Positions 8,549-18,837 are shown, counted from the stretch's first letter. The stretch: 64,000 nt of DNA from Sulfitobacter sp. S190 (GCF_025141935.1 NZ_CP081120.1:2356001-2420000); one strand, 5' to 3'. Notes: a model not told the origin generated them from the sequence alone. Translations and numbers: made by a program.

Positions 8549-9829
8549 TTATTCGCCGGGGACCGCAGTTGCGGGCTGCAGCTCTGCGACCACCTTGGCG
8601 ATGGTGCTGTCTTGCTGGAACACGGTGGGCTCATAACGCTCGGTCAGGGCCGCCTGTTGCAGGGGCAGATTGGACGTGACGCTGCCGCGCCCGCCCACGG
8701 GGCCGAAGACCTGACCGGCCATCATGAAATAGACCGCCCCGCTTTGGCCGGTGCGCAGGGTTGGCGCCTCTTCCAGCGCGGGCACGTCGTAGGTTTCGCC
8801 CTGCTGCATGACCTTCTCGAACAGGTTGGTGCCATCGGCGGCACGCACGCGCACCCAGGTTTCGCCGGTGGCGACGATGGTGACGGCGGGGGCCGGACCT
8901 TCGACAACCTGCGGCACGTTGAAGCCCGTGGGCACAAGTGGTTGCGCGATGTCGGTCGGATCGGCGTCGGCGAATTGCGCGGTAAGCGGTGTATCCGGCG
9001 CATCGGCCTGCGGGCTGCGGGTTTCCTGCGTCCCTGCTGTGGCGAAAACGCCGACATTGCGCGGATCAAGCGTCGAAATGGGCGCGTCGCGGGCCACCAT
9101 GACCGGCACGTCAAGCGCCTGCGGACGGTAGAGACGGTCCAGCGCCTCCACCCGCGCGGTTTCCAGCGTGGCGGGCACCGATACATCGGTTGTGGTCGCG
9201 TCGGGTGTTGTGCCGATGGCCGCGCCTTGCAGCGGGTCAAGATCGGACAGAACAATCGGTGTCTGGTCGACGGGTGCGACCTGCACGCGCTGCACTTCCT
9301 GCAGCACGGTCCAGCCGCCAAAACCGATGGCCCCGATCAGACCGACCAGAACAAAGGTCGAGCCGATGGCGCTGGGTTCGATGCGGCTGAGCACACTGTC
9401 GCCGCTGGGGGCAAAGGGCATGACCGGTTTGGCAAAGATATCCTGATCGCCGCGGTTGTTGATGCGGTCCTCGCGGCTCGGCTTTTTGACGACAGAGGCT
9501 TCGGCGGACATGCCGTGCGCCACGGAGAAGCCTGATTCGGTGCAGAACGCATCGAACGCCTTGTCAGGGTCCATGTTCAGATAGCGCGCGTAGGAGCGCA
9601 CGTAGCCGGCGATAAATCCGGGGGTGTCGAAGGCATCGGGATCGGCGTTTTCGATGGCCGCGATATAGGAGGCCTTGATGCGCAATTCGCGCTGCACATC
9701 CAGCAGGGATTTGCCCAAAGTCGCCCGTTCGCCGCGCATCACGTCGCCCAGACGCAGTTCGAAAGCGTCAAAACCAGTCGGTTCTACCGCTTCCACCTCA
9801 ACGTTCTTGGAGGACCAACGCCCAATCAT
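8549..9829 (-). CDS. RodZ-like helix-turn-helix membrane protein
   Basis: A 426-residue bitopic protein with RodZ architecture. A cytoplasmic helix-turn-helix lies at about 25-95 (LGDVMRGERATLGKSLLDVQRELRIKASYIAAIEN), a basic linker and one membrane helix at about 152-176, then a proline- and alanine-rich periplasmic stretch. A DUF4115-type beta domain follows at about 325-400 (GETWVRVRAADGTNLFEKVMQQGETYDVP). RodZ links MreB to the wall-elongation machinery in rods. Alphaproteobacterial versions next to ispG are common, and their role in cell shape is inferred rather than shown here. Confidence 0.83.
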   Translation of the reverse strand: MIGRWSSKNVEVEAVEPTGFDAFELRLGDVMRGERATLGKSLLDVQRELRIKASYIAAIENADPDAFDTPGFIAGYVRSYARYLNMDPDKAFDAFCTESGFSVAHGMSAEASVVKKPSREDRINNRGDQDIFAKPVMPFAPSGDSVLSRIEPSAIGSTFVLVGLIGAIGFGGWTVLQEVQRVQVAPVDQTPIVLSDLDPLQGAAIGTTPDATTTDVSVPATLETARVEALDRLYRPQALDVPVMVARDAPISTLDPRNVGVFATAGTQETRSPQADAPDTPLTAQFADADPTDIAQPLVPTGFNVPQVVEGPAPAVTIVATGETWVRVRAADGTNLFEKVMQQGETYDVPALEEAPTLRTGQSGAVYFMMAGQVFGPVGGRGSVTSNLPLQQAALTERYEPTVFQQDSTIAKVVAELQPATAVPGE

Positions 9830-9950
9830 ACCGATGCCCCAATACAGCTATATGCCTGCAGACCCTTGAACCAACCACATCTTGATTCGTCCTGAGCCTT
9901 TGTTCCGCTACCAATAGCATAACGCAAACAGTTTGGCGAATTTACGGTAT

Positions 9951-11174
9951 TCAGCCGACCATTTCGGCGCGATTTAGCGCACAATGCGCCCATAGCCCAT
10001 CCATAGCGTGTACGAGCTTGTCCATTTCATCCGGTCCGTGCACGGGCGACGGTGTAAAGCGCAGCCGCTCCGTGCCGCGTGGCACGGTGGGGAAGTTGAT
10101 GGGCTGGACGTAAATGCCGTGTTCTTCCAACAGCATGTCCGACAGCAGCTTGGTGTGGACGGGATTGCCGACGATGACCGGAACGATGTGGCTGCCGTGA
10201 TCGATGATCGGCAGGCCCAGCCCCTTGAGGCGCAGCTTGAGTGCCGCGGCCTGTTGCTGGTGCTTTTCGCGCAGTTCGGGCGCTTTTTTCAGGAATGCCA
10301 CGGATGCGGCCGCCCCTGCGGCCACGGCGGGCGGCAGCGAGGTGGTGAAGATGAAGCCCGGCGCGTAGGAGCGAATGGCATCGCACATCTTGTCGGAGGC
10401 CGCGATATAGCCGCCCATCACGCCGTAGGCTTTTGCCAGCGTGCCGTTGATGATGTCGAGCCGGTGCATCAGGCGGTCGCGTTCGGCCACCCCTGCCCCG
10501 CGCGGCCCGTACATGCCCACGGCGTGCACTTCGTCGATATAGGTCAGCGCGCCGAATTCGTCGGCCAGATCGCAGATCGCCTCGATCGGGCCGAAATCGC
10601 CGTCCATCGAATAAATCGATTCGAAGGCGATCAGCTTGGGCGCGTCTGCGTCGTCGGCTGCCAGAAGCTCGCGCAGGTGGTCGACGTCATTGTGGCGGAA
10701 GATGCGTTTGGAGCCGCCGTTGCGGCGCACGCCCTCGATCATGGAGGCGTGGTTGAGCTCGTCCGAATAGATGATCAGGCCGGGAAAGAGTTTCGGCAGC
10801 GTGCTGAGCGTGGCGTCATTGGCAATGTAGGCGGAGGTGAACAGCAACGCCGCTTCCTTGCCGTGCAGATCGGCCAGTTCGGCCTCCAATCGCTTGTGAT
10901 AGACGGTCGTGCCCGAGATGTTGCGCGTGCCGCCCGAGCCGGCTCCGGTGGCATCGATGGCTTCGTGCATTGCGGCCAGAACGACCGGATGCTGCCCCAT
11001 GCCGAGGTAGTCGTTGCCACACCACACCGTGATGTCACGCTCGGCGCCGTTTTCCTGTGTCCAGACGGCATGGGGGAAGTTGCCGTTGCGCCGCTCGATG
11101 TCGATAAACGTGCGGTAGCGCCCTTCGTCGTGCAAGCGGTCAATCGCCTGATCGAGCTTTGCCGAATAGTCCAT
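9951..11174 (-). CDS. hemA: 5-aminolevulinate synthase
   Basis: Condenses glycine and succinyl-CoA to 5-aminolevulinate, the first step of C4-pathway tetrapyrrole synthesis typical of alphaproteobacteria. The 407-residue product is colinear with known enzymes: [13 protein letters not shown], the glycine-rich [23 protein letters not shown], and the PLP lysine in NGTLAKAYG, which falls at Lys248 from this start, the same number as I recall for Rhodobacter capsulatus. ATG 11174 follows a GGAG site. The promoter region carries an iron-control-element-like sequence. Confidence 0.97.
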   Translation of the reverse strand: MDYSAKLDQAIDRLHDEGRYRTFIDIERRNGNFPHAVWTQENGAERDITVWCGNDYLGMGQHPVVLAAMHEAIDATGAGSGGTRNISGTTVYHKRLEAELADLHGKEAALLFTSAYIANDATLSTLPKLFPGLIIYSDELNHASMIEGVRRNGGSKRIFRHNDVDHLRELLAADDADAPKLIAFESIYSMDGDFGPIEAICDLADEFGALTYIDEVHAVGMYGPRGAGVAERDRLMHRLDIINGTLAKAYGVMGGYIAASDKMCDAIRSYAPGFIFTTSLPPAVAAGAAASVAFLKKAPELREKHQQQAAALKLRLKGLGLPIIDHGSHIVPVIVGNPVHTKLLSDMLLEEHGIYVQPINFPTVPRGTERLRFTPSPVHGPDEMDKLVHAMDGLWAHCALNRAEMVG

Positions 11175-11230
11175 GCGCGTCTCCGTCCGAACCGGGTGTG
11201 CAGCGTCCGGGCTGCACCCCACCTGAATTG

Positions 11231-11266
11231 TTTAGAACGAATATAGACTGGCGGCGGCAGCTTCAA
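11231..11266 (-). promoter_or_regulatory. Putative hemA promoter with ICE-like Irr site
   Basis: Reading toward hemA, TTGAAG (11266-11261) and TATATT (11245-11240) form a sigma-70-like pair separated by 15 bases. Overlapping the -10 element is TTTAGAACGAATATAGA (plus strand, 11231-11247). Its left half matches the iron control element (TTTAGAA-N3-TTCTAAA) bound by Irr or related Fur-family regulators, while the right half matches at four of seven positions. Iron- or haem-responsive control of hemA is inferred from this imperfect match. Confidence 0.4.
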
Positions 11267-11391
11267 CTCAGAAAGCCGCGCAGAGTGTCGCATGTCTTGT
11301 TTCCAATGGGAAATTTTGGACCCGGCGCGGGACGCTGGACACGCCCCGCGCGCCTGTTAGGGTCGCCCCGAACCGCATAAAGGAGCCCCCC

Positions 11392-12771
11392 ATGTCGCTT
11401 GACGATGTTCTTGCCCGTATTGACGCCGATCTGCCCGCCGCGACCGAACGCCTGCTGGATCTGCTGCGCATCAAGTCGATCTCTACCGATCCCGCGTTCA
11501 AGCAGGAGTGCGAGGCGGCTGCGGACTGGTTGGTGGCCGATCTCGAGAGCCTCGGCATCACGGCGCAGAAATGCCCCACGCCGGGCCATCCGATGGTGGT
11601 GGGTCACGCGGGCCCCGAGGACGGCAAGCCGCATCTGCTGTTTTACGGCCACTACGATGTGCAGCCGGTTGATCCGCTCAACCTGTGGGACCGCGACCCG
11701 TTCGACCCCGCCGTGGAGGAGACCGAGGCGGGTCAGGTCATTCGTGGCCGCGGTGCCGCCGACGACAAGGGCCAGTTGATGACCTTTGTCGAGGCGTTGC
11801 GTGCGTGGAAGGAGGTCGAGGGGGGGTGGCCGTGCCGGATCACGATCTTTTTCGAGGGCGAGGAGGAATCCGGTTCGCCCTCGCTGGTGCCGTTCATGCA
11901 GGAGAACGCAGACGCGTTGCGCGCCGATTTCGCGATGATCTGCGACACCGGCATGTTCCAGAGCCGCACCCCCGCGATCACAACCATGCTGCGCGGGTTG
12001 CTGGGCGAAGAGCTGACGATCAAGGCCGCGACGAAAGATCTGCATTCGGGCATGTTTGGCGGTGTGTCGATCAACCCGATCCGCGTGCTGGCCCGCGTCA
12101 TCGCGTCTTTGCACGACGACGAGGGGCGCATCACGGTGCCGGGATTTTACGACGGCGTGCCCGAATTGCCCGACGCGTTGCGCCAGCAATGGCAGGGGCT
12201 GGCCTTTGACCACGCGGGGTTTTTGGGCGATGTGGGGCTGAGCCATCCTGCAGGAGAGCAGGACCGCACCCCGCTCGAGATGATCTGGTCGCGGCCCACC
12301 TGCGATGTGAACGGCATCGGGGGCGGGTATCAGGGCGACGGGTTCAAGACCGTTCTGCCCGCAGAGGCCTCCGCCAAGATTTCGTTCCGGCTGGTCGGCG
12401 ATCAGGATCCGCTGGCGATCCGGGCGGCGTTTCGCAAGATGGTGGAGGACATGCTGCCGCCCGATTGCTCGGCAGAGTGGACAGACCACGGGGCCAGCCG
12501 GGCCTCGGCCATGTCGATCGATGATCCGGCGTTTGCTGCTGCACTGGGGGCATTGAGCGATGAGTGGCAAATCCCCGCGGCCTATATCGGGTGCGGCGGG
12601 TCGATCCCCATCGCGGGACACTTCGCACAGATCCTCGACACCCCGCCGATGCTGATCGGTTTCGGGAAGGACGACGACCAGATCCATTCCCCGAATGAAA
12701 AATACGACATGGAAAGCTTTCACATGGGCACGCGGTCGTGGGCGCGTATTCTGGATGCGCTGACCCGCTAG
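11392..12771 (+). CDS. M20 family metallopeptidase (dipeptidase)
   Basis: A 459-residue cytoplasmic metallohydrolase of the M20 dipeptidase/carnosinase-like branch. The metal and catalytic motifs are in order: LLFYGHYDVQP, GRGAADDKGQLM, FEGEEESGSPS and a late ligand region ending DDDQIHSPNEKYDMESF. The dimerisation lid domain sits at about residues 190-330. It probably hydrolyses dipeptides or related amides. The ATG follows AAAGGAG by six bases. It overlaps the end of the convergent VOC gene by four bases. Confidence 0.93.
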   Translation: MSLDDVLARIDADLPAATERLLDLLRIKSISTDPAFKQECEAAADWLVADLESLGITAQKCPTPGHPMVVGHAGPEDGKPHLLFYGHYDVQPVDPLNLWDRDPFDPAVEETEAGQVIRGRGAADDKGQLMTFVEALRAWKEVEGGWPCRITIFFEGEEESGSPSLVPFMQENADALRADFAMICDTGMFQSRTPAITTMLRGLLGEELTIKAATKDLHSGMFGGVSINPIRVLARVIASLHDDEGRITVPGFYDGVPELPDALRQQWQGLAFDHAGFLGDVGLSHPAGEQDRTPLEMIWSRPTCDVNGIGGGYQGDGFKTVLPAEASAKISFRLVGDQDPLAIRAAFRKMVEDMLPPDCSAEWTDHGASRASAMSIDDPAFAAALGALSDEWQIPAAYIGCGGSIPIAGHFAQILDTPPMLIGFGKDDDQIHSPNEKYDMESFHMGTRSWARILDALTR

Positions 12772-13202
12772 GGCCGGTTGCCCGGATTGCCGTCGCGGTC
12801 GGGATCGTCGGGATTGCTGGAAAACAGCGCGATCTTGTTGCCTTGGGGGTCGCGCAGATAGCCCACGTAAAAGCGGGGGCCGTAGTCGGGGCGAAAGCCC
12901 GGCTGCCCTTCGTCGCTCCCGCCTGCGGCGATGGCAGCGGCGTGCAGGGTGCGCACCTGACGCTGGGTGCGGGCCTCGAACGCGACCATCGCGCCGTTGC
13001 CCGCTGAGGCCGGCCGCCCGTCGAACGTCGGCTTGACGTAGAAATCGGGCAGCGTCGGCGCCGGCCCCGTCGGCACCGGCAAGGCAAAGCTGAGCCCCTC
13101 GGCCCCTTCCGTCAGACCGTAGCCCAGCGCCGGCAGAAAGGCACAGTAGAACCGTTTGGCGCGGGCCAAATCGTCGGCCCCCACCGTGACATAGGCGATC
13201 AT
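12768..13202 (-). CDS. VOC family (glyoxalase-fold) protein
   Basis: A 144-residue vicinal-oxygen-chelate protein beginning MIAYVTVGADDLARAKRFY, the usual first strand-helix of this fold, and containing NGAMVAFEARTQRQVRTLHAAA and FYVGYLRDPQGNKIALF, which recall the second beta-alpha-beta-beta-beta module. Similar small stand-alone VOC proteins bind or modify small molecules, but their substrates are mostly unknown. It lies 24 bases after the aminotransferase gene's stop-side neighbour on the same strand and may be read independently. Confidence 0.87.
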   Translation of the reverse strand: MIAYVTVGADDLARAKRFYCAFLPALGYGLTEGAEGLSFALPVPTGPAPTLPDFYVKPTFDGRPASAGNGAMVAFEARTQRQVRTLHAAAIAAGGSDEGQPGFRPDYGPRFYVGYLRDPQGNKIALFSSNPDDPDRDGNPGNRP

Positions 13203-13226
13203 CGTGCCACTCCGGCCGGTCGCACG

Positions 13227-14351
13227 CTAGAGCACCTCGTCCACGACAGCCTTCAGCCGCGCCAGCGTCGCATCCACGTCATAGAGTTTATCCAGACCGA
13301 ATAGGCCCAGCCGGAAGGTACTGAAATCATCGGGTTCGCCCACCTGCAGCGGGACGCCCGCGGCGATCTGCATGCCCTTTTCCATGAACGCCTTGCCCGA
13401 TTTGATCTCCGCGCGGTCGGTGTAGCAGACCACCACCCCCGGCGCGCCGTAGCCGTCGGCGGCGACCGCGCGCACGCCGTGCGCCTTCATCATCTCGCGC
13501 ACCCCGTCACCCAGACGCCATTGCGCTTCCTTGAGCCGGTCGAAGCCGTAGTTTTTGGTTTCGACCATCGTGTCGCGGAAATCGCGCAGCGCGTCCGTCG
13601 GCATCGTCGCATGGTAGGCGTGGCCGCCATCGAGATAGGCGCGCATGATGCTGTGCCATTTGCCCAGATCGATCGCAAAACTGTCGGAGGTGGTCTCTGC
13701 GAGCCGGTCGACGGCGCGTTGCGACATCATCACCAGCCCGGCGGAGGGCGAGGCGCTCCAGCCCTTTTGCGGCGCGGAGATCAGCACGTCGACGCCCAGC
13801 GCCTTCATGTCGACCCACGCACAGCCCGAGGCGATGCAATCCAGCACCATCAGCGCGCCCGCGTCATGGGCGGCCTGCGCCATCTGGCGGATGTAGGCGT
13901 CGGGCAGGATCACCCCCGCGGAGGTTTCCACGTGCGGGGCAAAGACCACGGCGGGTTTCGCGTGGGCGATGGCGTCGACCACGTCCTCGATGGGGCACGG
14001 GGCATAGGGCGCGGGGCTGTCGTTGCCCTGTGCGCGGGCCTTCATCACGGTGGTGTTGCCCGTCAGCCCGCCGGTTTCGATGATCTGGCTCCACCGGTAG
14101 GAGAACCAGCCGTTTCGCACCACCACCACATCGCGGTCGCGGGCGAACTGGCGGGCGACCGCCTCCATGCCGTAGGTGCCGCCACCGGGCACGAGCGCCA
14201 CCGCATCGGCGTTGTAGACCTCGCACAGCATGGCGTGAATGTCGCGCATCACCGACTGGAAACTTTGCGACATCGAGTTCAGCGAGCGGTCGGTGAACAC
14301 CACCGAGAATTCTTCGAGCCCATCGGGATCCACGGTATCAAGCAATGCCAT
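13227..14351 (-). CDS. Class V aminotransferase (alanine-glyoxylate type)
   Basis: A 374-residue PLP enzyme of the alanine/serine-glyoxylate aminotransferase family. It shows the substrate-side motif LVPGGGTYGMEAVARQFA, the PLP aspartate region MVLDCIASGCAWVDMKALGVD and the Schiff-base lysine in ISAPQKGWSASPSAGLVMMS. The usual products of the family are glycine or pyruvate from amino-group transfer to glyoxylate. The exact pair of substrates is uncertain. The VOC gene follows on the same strand with a 24-base gap, so the two may share a transcript. Confidence 0.88.
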   Translation of the reverse strand: MALLDTVDPDGLEEFSVVFTDRSLNSMSQSFQSVMRDIHAMLCEVYNADAVALVPGGGTYGMEAVARQFARDRDVVVVRNGWFSYRWSQIIETGGLTGNTTVMKARAQGNDSPAPYAPCPIEDVVDAIAHAKPAVVFAPHVETSAGVILPDAYIRQMAQAAHDAGALMVLDCIASGCAWVDMKALGVDVLISAPQKGWSASPSAGLVMMSQRAVDRLAETTSDSFAIDLGKWHSIMRAYLDGGHAYHATMPTDALRDFRDTMVETKNYGFDRLKEAQWRLGDGVREMMKAHGVRAVAADGYGAPGVVVCYTDRAEIKSGKAFMEKGMQIAAGVPLQVGEPDDFSTFRLGLFGLDKLYDVDATLARLKAVVDEVL

Positions 14352-14477
14352 TGGTCAGTCTCCATCTGTGTCAGGCTTCTTGCATAGAAAGCACGGGCCG
14401 CGGTTGCAAAGCCTATCTTGGTATACCGTGGCCGCCGGGGGCCGATGGCGCGCGCGGATCGGAAACGAATGTGCCGA

Positions 14478-14939
14478 TCAACCGCGCAAGGGTCCCGGCA
14501 GCCGTTCCTCGCTCAGCAGCACGTTGGCTTCGACCTCTCCCGCGCCGGGCAGTGTCATGATCCGGCGGCGCAGCACCCGTTCGAAATCAGGCAGGTCGCG
14601 GGCCACGACGCGCAGCCGGTAGTCGTAGAGCCCCAGCACGTGTTCGACGGTCTGAACTTCGGGAATGGCCGTGACGGCGCGTTCGAAATCCTCAAGGCTG
14701 ACGCGCCCCTTGAGCGCCAGTTTGACCCCCAGAAAGACGGTGACGCCGAAGCCCAGCTTTTCCGCGTCGAGCCGCAGTTGCCGCCCCTTGATGACGCCTG
14801 CCGCTTCGAGCCGTTTGATGCGCCGCCACGTGGCCGGTTGGCTGAGCCCCAGCCTGCGGCCCAGCGCGCCCGCGCTTTGGCTGGCATCGCGCACGAGCGC
14901 CTGCAACAGGCGGCGGTCGAGATCGTCGAGCGCGCTCAC
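14478..14939 (-). CDS. Lrp/AsnC family transcriptional regulator (second of pair)
   Basis: A 153-residue Lrp/AsnC regulator with an N-terminal helix-turn-helix (LDDLDRRLLQALVRDASQSAGALGRRLGLSQPATWRRIKRLEAAGVI) and a C-terminal RAM ligand domain (VQTVEHVLGLYDYRLRVVARDLPDFERVL). The start is a GTG at 14939 overlapping the TGA of the upstream Lrp gene (GTGA), which implies translational coupling. It probably heteromerises or acts with its neighbour to control amino-acid genes; ilvC lies just beyond the pair. Confidence 0.92.
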   Translation of the reverse strand: MSALDDLDRRLLQALVRDASQSAGALGRRLGLSQPATWRRIKRLEAAGVIKGRQLRLDAEKLGFGVTVFLGVKLALKGRVSLEDFERAVTAIPEVQTVEHVLGLYDYRLRVVARDLPDFERVLRRRIMTLPGAGEVEANVLLSEERLPGPLRG

Positions 14940-15391
14940 AACGGCAGCCCTTCGCTGGATTTGACCCGCGCCACCTGCATCAGCGCCTCGATGTCGGCGA
15001 TGTGCGGCAGGGTCAGGATACGACTGCGGTAGATCTGCTGGTAATGCGCCATATCGCGGGCGATGATCGACAGGCGCACATCGACGCGGCCCAGAAAGGT
15101 TTGCAGTTCGATGACTTCGGGGACTTTGCGGGCCTCGGCCATGAAGGCGTCGAATGCGTTGCCTTGGGTCTTGTCGAGCGTGATGCGCAGGGAGACTTCG
15201 ACGCTGTAGCCCAATGCGGCCCAGTCGATGACCGCCTGTACACCGCGCAAAACGCCCATTTCCTGCAGCCGCGCGATGCGCCGCGTGGTGCGTCCGACGC
15301 TGATCCCCGCGCGTTCCGCGAGGTCGGCGTGGCTGAGGCTGGGATCGGCCTGCCAGTAGCGCAGCAGGCGTCGGTCATCGTCTTCAAGCAT
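14936..15391 (-). CDS. Lrp/AsnC family transcriptional regulator (first of pair)
   Basis: A 151-residue Lrp/AsnC regulator: winged helix-turn-helix at about 5-60 (LEDDDRRLLRYWQADPSLSHADLAERAGISVGRTTRRIARLQEMGVL) and RAM domain at about 65-140 (VPEVIELQTFLGRVDVRLSIIARDM). ATG 15391 is chosen because the family begins a few residues before the first helix; upstream in-frame codons add a non-homologous tail. It is divergent from ilvC across a 134-base AT-rich region with an inverted repeat, so it may control ilvC, itself, or both. Confidence 0.92.
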   Translation of the reverse strand: MLEDDDRRLLRYWQADPSLSHADLAERAGISVGRTTRRIARLQEMGVLRGVQAVIDWAALGYSVEVSLRITLDKTQGNAFDAFMAEARKVPEVIELQTFLGRVDVRLSIIARDMAHYQQIYRSRILTLPHIADIEALMQVARVKSSEGLPL

Positions 15392-15400
15392 GAAAAATCC

Positions 15401-15425
15401 GTTATTTGATAAAATGACGAATAAC
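15401..15425. promoter_or_regulatory. Inverted repeat in the lrp-ilvC divergent promoter region
   Basis: GTTATT (15401-15406) and AATAAC (15420-15425) form an inverted repeat around 13 AT-rich bases, immediately upstream of the Lrp-type gene and 100 bases before ilvC. Lrp proteins bind degenerate AT-rich palindromes, usually close to their own promoter. Assignment as an Lrp operator is inference from position and composition. Confidence 0.35.
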
Positions 15426-15468
15426 TCTCTTTCAATTTGGGGTAAAGAGCGTGGCTGCGCCCGTTTAA

Positions 15469-16548
<1,080 letters not shown>

Positions 16549-16570
16549 TCCCAGCGCGGATCAGGTCACG

Positions 16571-16600
16571 AAAAAGGGCGCCCGTTGCGGCGCCCTTTTT
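16571..16600. terminator. Bidirectional rho-independent terminator after ilvC
   Basis: A perfect 12-bp stem, AAAAAGGGCGCC at 16571-16582 and its complement at 16589-16600, with a six-base loop. The A/T-rich ends supply a T-tract in both directions, fitting its place between the convergent ilvC and small membrane protein genes. Confidence 0.9.
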
Positions 16601-16618
16601 GCGTGATGGGTGGCGGTG

Positions 16619-16789
16619 TCAGACGTCGGCGGGTTTGCCGTGTGCGTCCTTGTCCTTGGCCAGTGTCGATTTGGCGGCCGACGGGTCGTCCATCCGGTTT
16701 TCGACGCTGCGTTTGTTGTAGATCGCAAAGCCCACGGCCCCCAGAAGGGTGACAAAGGCAAGTGCTGCGGTGAGTATCGTCCAGTCCAT
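16619..16789 (-). CDS. Small single-pass membrane protein
   Basis: A 56-residue protein: one membrane helix right at the N-terminus (MDWTILTAALAFVTLLGAVGFAIYNK) and a short charged tail ending in a lysine- and aspartate-rich stretch. ATG 16789 has a well-placed AGGAG eight bases upstream; the longer reading frame from 16873 has no ribosome site and adds a non-membrane extension. I do not recognise a family. The position between two convergent terminator-flanked units suggests a single-gene transcript. Confidence 0.7.
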   Translation of the reverse strand: MDWTILTAALAFVTLLGAVGFAIYNKRSVENRMDDPSAAKSTLAKDKDAHGKPADV

Positions 16790-16928
16790 TGGTCTTCTCC
16801 TCAAAAGCATCTCTCTTGTCAAAGGAACCCGCGACGCACACAGAACGTTCCCGTCGCAAGTGTCGCACCCCATTGACCCTATCGGCCAAGCGGTATCTCT
16901 AGGCGCTACCCATCAGTCAGGACATTGC

Positions 16929-17852
16929 ATGAATACCCAACCGCAGATCACACCGGCCAGCTGGCTGATGGTGGCAATACTTGGTCTGACGTGGGGGGGC
17001 ACCTTCATGGTGACCGAAATCGCGCTGACCGGAATGACGCCTTTCTGGCTGGCCGCATCGCGCATCGGCTTTGCCGCCGTTCTGATGAGCGCGGTCTGGG
17101 GCGCGATGGGGTTTGCGCTGTTCGAGGCGCCGGTGGAACGCGGGACATGGGGTGTCATCACGGTGATCGGCGCGATCAGTTCGGCGGTGCCTTTCAGCCT
17201 GCTGGCGTGGGGTCAGCAGCATGTGACATCGGGCTTTGCGGGCGTGTCGATGGCAGCCGTCGCGTTGATCGTGCTGCCGCTGGCGCATTTCTTTGTGCCC
17301 GGCGAGCGGATGAACCTGCGCCGCGGCATCGGATTCGGGGTCGGGTTCGTGGGGGTGGTGATCCTGATCGGGGCGCAGGCCTTCGAGGCGACAGGCAGCG
17401 CGTGGGAAACGCCGGGGCGCATTGCGTGCCTGATGGCGGCGAGCTGCTATGCCGTGGGATCGGTGTTGATGCGACGTCTGCCAAATGTGAACCCGATCGG
17501 GTTGGCCACGGTATTGCTGATCATCGGTGCGTTGATCACCGTACCGCTGGCGCTGACGGTCGAGGGGATCCCGCAGGTGCCATCCGCGAAGATCCTCGGC
17601 GTGCTGGCGTTTCTGGGGCTGATCCCCACGGCGGCGGCCAACCTGTTGCGGGTGCTGGTCGTGCGCAGCGCGGGTCCGGTGTTCATGTCCCTTGTGAATT
17701 ATCAGGTGCCGGTCTGGTCGGTGGTGCTGGGCGCGCTTGTTCTGGGCGAGCCGTTGCCCCAATCGCTGTTGCTGGCGATGGGGTTGATCCTGTGCGGTGT
17801 GGGGCTGAGCCAGTACGGCGCGCTCAAGCGGTTGTTCGGCGCTCAGGCCTGA
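16929..17852 (+). CDS. EamA/DMT family transporter
   Basis: A 307-residue polytopic membrane protein with about ten hydrophobic segments in two EamA repeats (first repeat opens ASWLMVAILGLTWGGTFMVTEIAL; second near GRIACLMAASCYAVGSVLMRRL). Members of the drug/metabolite transporter superfamily export metabolites such as amino acids or move nucleotide sugars; substrate cannot be predicted here. ATG 16929 is chosen because it starts just before the first helix. It ends overlapping the convergent folP by ten bases. Confidence 0.88.
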   Translation: MNTQPQITPASWLMVAILGLTWGGTFMVTEIALTGMTPFWLAASRIGFAAVLMSAVWGAMGFALFEAPVERGTWGVITVIGAISSAVPFSLLAWGQQHVTSGFAGVSMAAVALIVLPLAHFFVPGERMNLRRGIGFGVGFVGVVILIGAQAFEATGSAWETPGRIACLMAASCYAVGSVLMRRLPNVNPIGLATVLLIIGALITVPLALTVEGIPQVPSAKILGVLAFLGLIPTAAANLLRVLVVRSAGPVFMSLVNYQVPVWSVVLGALVLGEPLPQSLLLAMGLILCGVGLSQYGALKRLFGAQA

Positions 17853-18832
17853 CCGCTGACGCTGGCCTGCCACAGGGCCAGCGCCTGACGGGTTTCGGCC
17901 ACATCGTGCACGCGCACCATCTGCACCCCCTGAGCGATCCCCGCCAGCGCCACGGCGATGGAGCCCGGCGCGCGGTCGGAAGCGGCATCCGCCCCGCCGA
18001 TGGTGCCGATGAACCGTTTGCGCGACGCCCCGAGCAGCAGCGCCACCCCCAGCCCGTGCAACACGCCCAGCCGTTCCAGCAATGCCAGATTATGCGCCTG
18101 TGTTTTGCCAAACCCGATACCGGGGTCCGCCATGATCCGGTCGCGGGGAATGCCGACCGCTTCGAGCGCGTCGAGCCGACGGGCAAGGTGGTCGTACACA
18201 TCCAGCACGACGTTTTTGTAGGTCGGATCGCGCTGCATCGTGGCCGGATCGCCCTGCGCATGCATGACGCAGACCGGCACGCCCGCCTGCGCCGCAACCC
18301 CCGCAAGATCGGGGTCGTAGGTAAAGCCCGACACATCGTTGATCAGCGTGGCCCCCGCCGACAGGGCCGCCGATGCCACGCTGGATTTGCGGGTGTCGAT
18401 TGAAATGACCCCATCGAAGCTAGCCGCCCGCAGCCCCGCGATCACCGGTGCGGTGCGCGCGATTTCTTCGGCGCTGTCGACGGTGTGGGCGCCGGGCCGG
18501 GTGGATTCGCCCCCGATGTCCAGCACATCGGCCCCCGCGGCCGCCATGGCCAGCCCCCCCGCCACCGCATCGTCGAGAGCGGCATGTTTGCCCCCGTCGG
18601 AAAAGCTGTCGGGGGTGGTGTTGACGATGCCCATGATGCGCGGCCGGTCGAGCGTCAGCCCCGCCAGTGGCGCGCGCGGCCCGGTCAGTTCGGCGCTCGC
18701 GTCCCGGGCGGCGATCACCTGCGGCGGCGCGGTGCGCGACAGAACCTCGACATGGGTAAACCAGCCCCAGCCCCCCGCCAGCACAAGCGCGTCGGACGGG
18801 CGGCTGCGCCCCCCCTGCACCAGCGGCCGCAT
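17843..18832 (-). CDS. folP: Dihydropteroate synthase
   Basis: FolP joins p-aminobenzoate to the pterin diphosphate in folate synthesis. The 329-residue product carries the family signatures RPRIMGIVNTTPDSFSDGGK and GADVLDIGGESTRPGA, then SIDTRKSSVA, LINDVSGFTYDP and GIGFGKTQAHN. There is an extra N-terminal stretch of about 70 residues before the TIM barrel. ATG 18832 sits six bases after the folB stop, indicating an operon with translational coupling. A longer reading frame to 18949 would overlap folB heavily and is rejected. Confidence 0.95.
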   Translation of the reverse strand: MRPLVQGGRSRPSDALVLAGGWGWFTHVEVLSRTAPPQVIAARDASAELTGPRAPLAGLTLDRPRIMGIVNTTPDSFSDGGKHAALDDAVAGGLAMAAAGADVLDIGGESTRPGAHTVDSAEEIARTAPVIAGLRAASFDGVISIDTRKSSVASAALSAGATLINDVSGFTYDPDLAGVAAQAGVPVCVMHAQGDPATMQRDPTYKNVVLDVYDHLARRLDALEAVGIPRDRIMADPGIGFGKTQAHNLALLERLGVLHGLGVALLLGASRKRFIGTIGGADAASDRAPGSIAVALAGIAQGVQMVRVHDVAETRQALALWQASVSGQA

Positions 18833-18837
18833 ATAGG

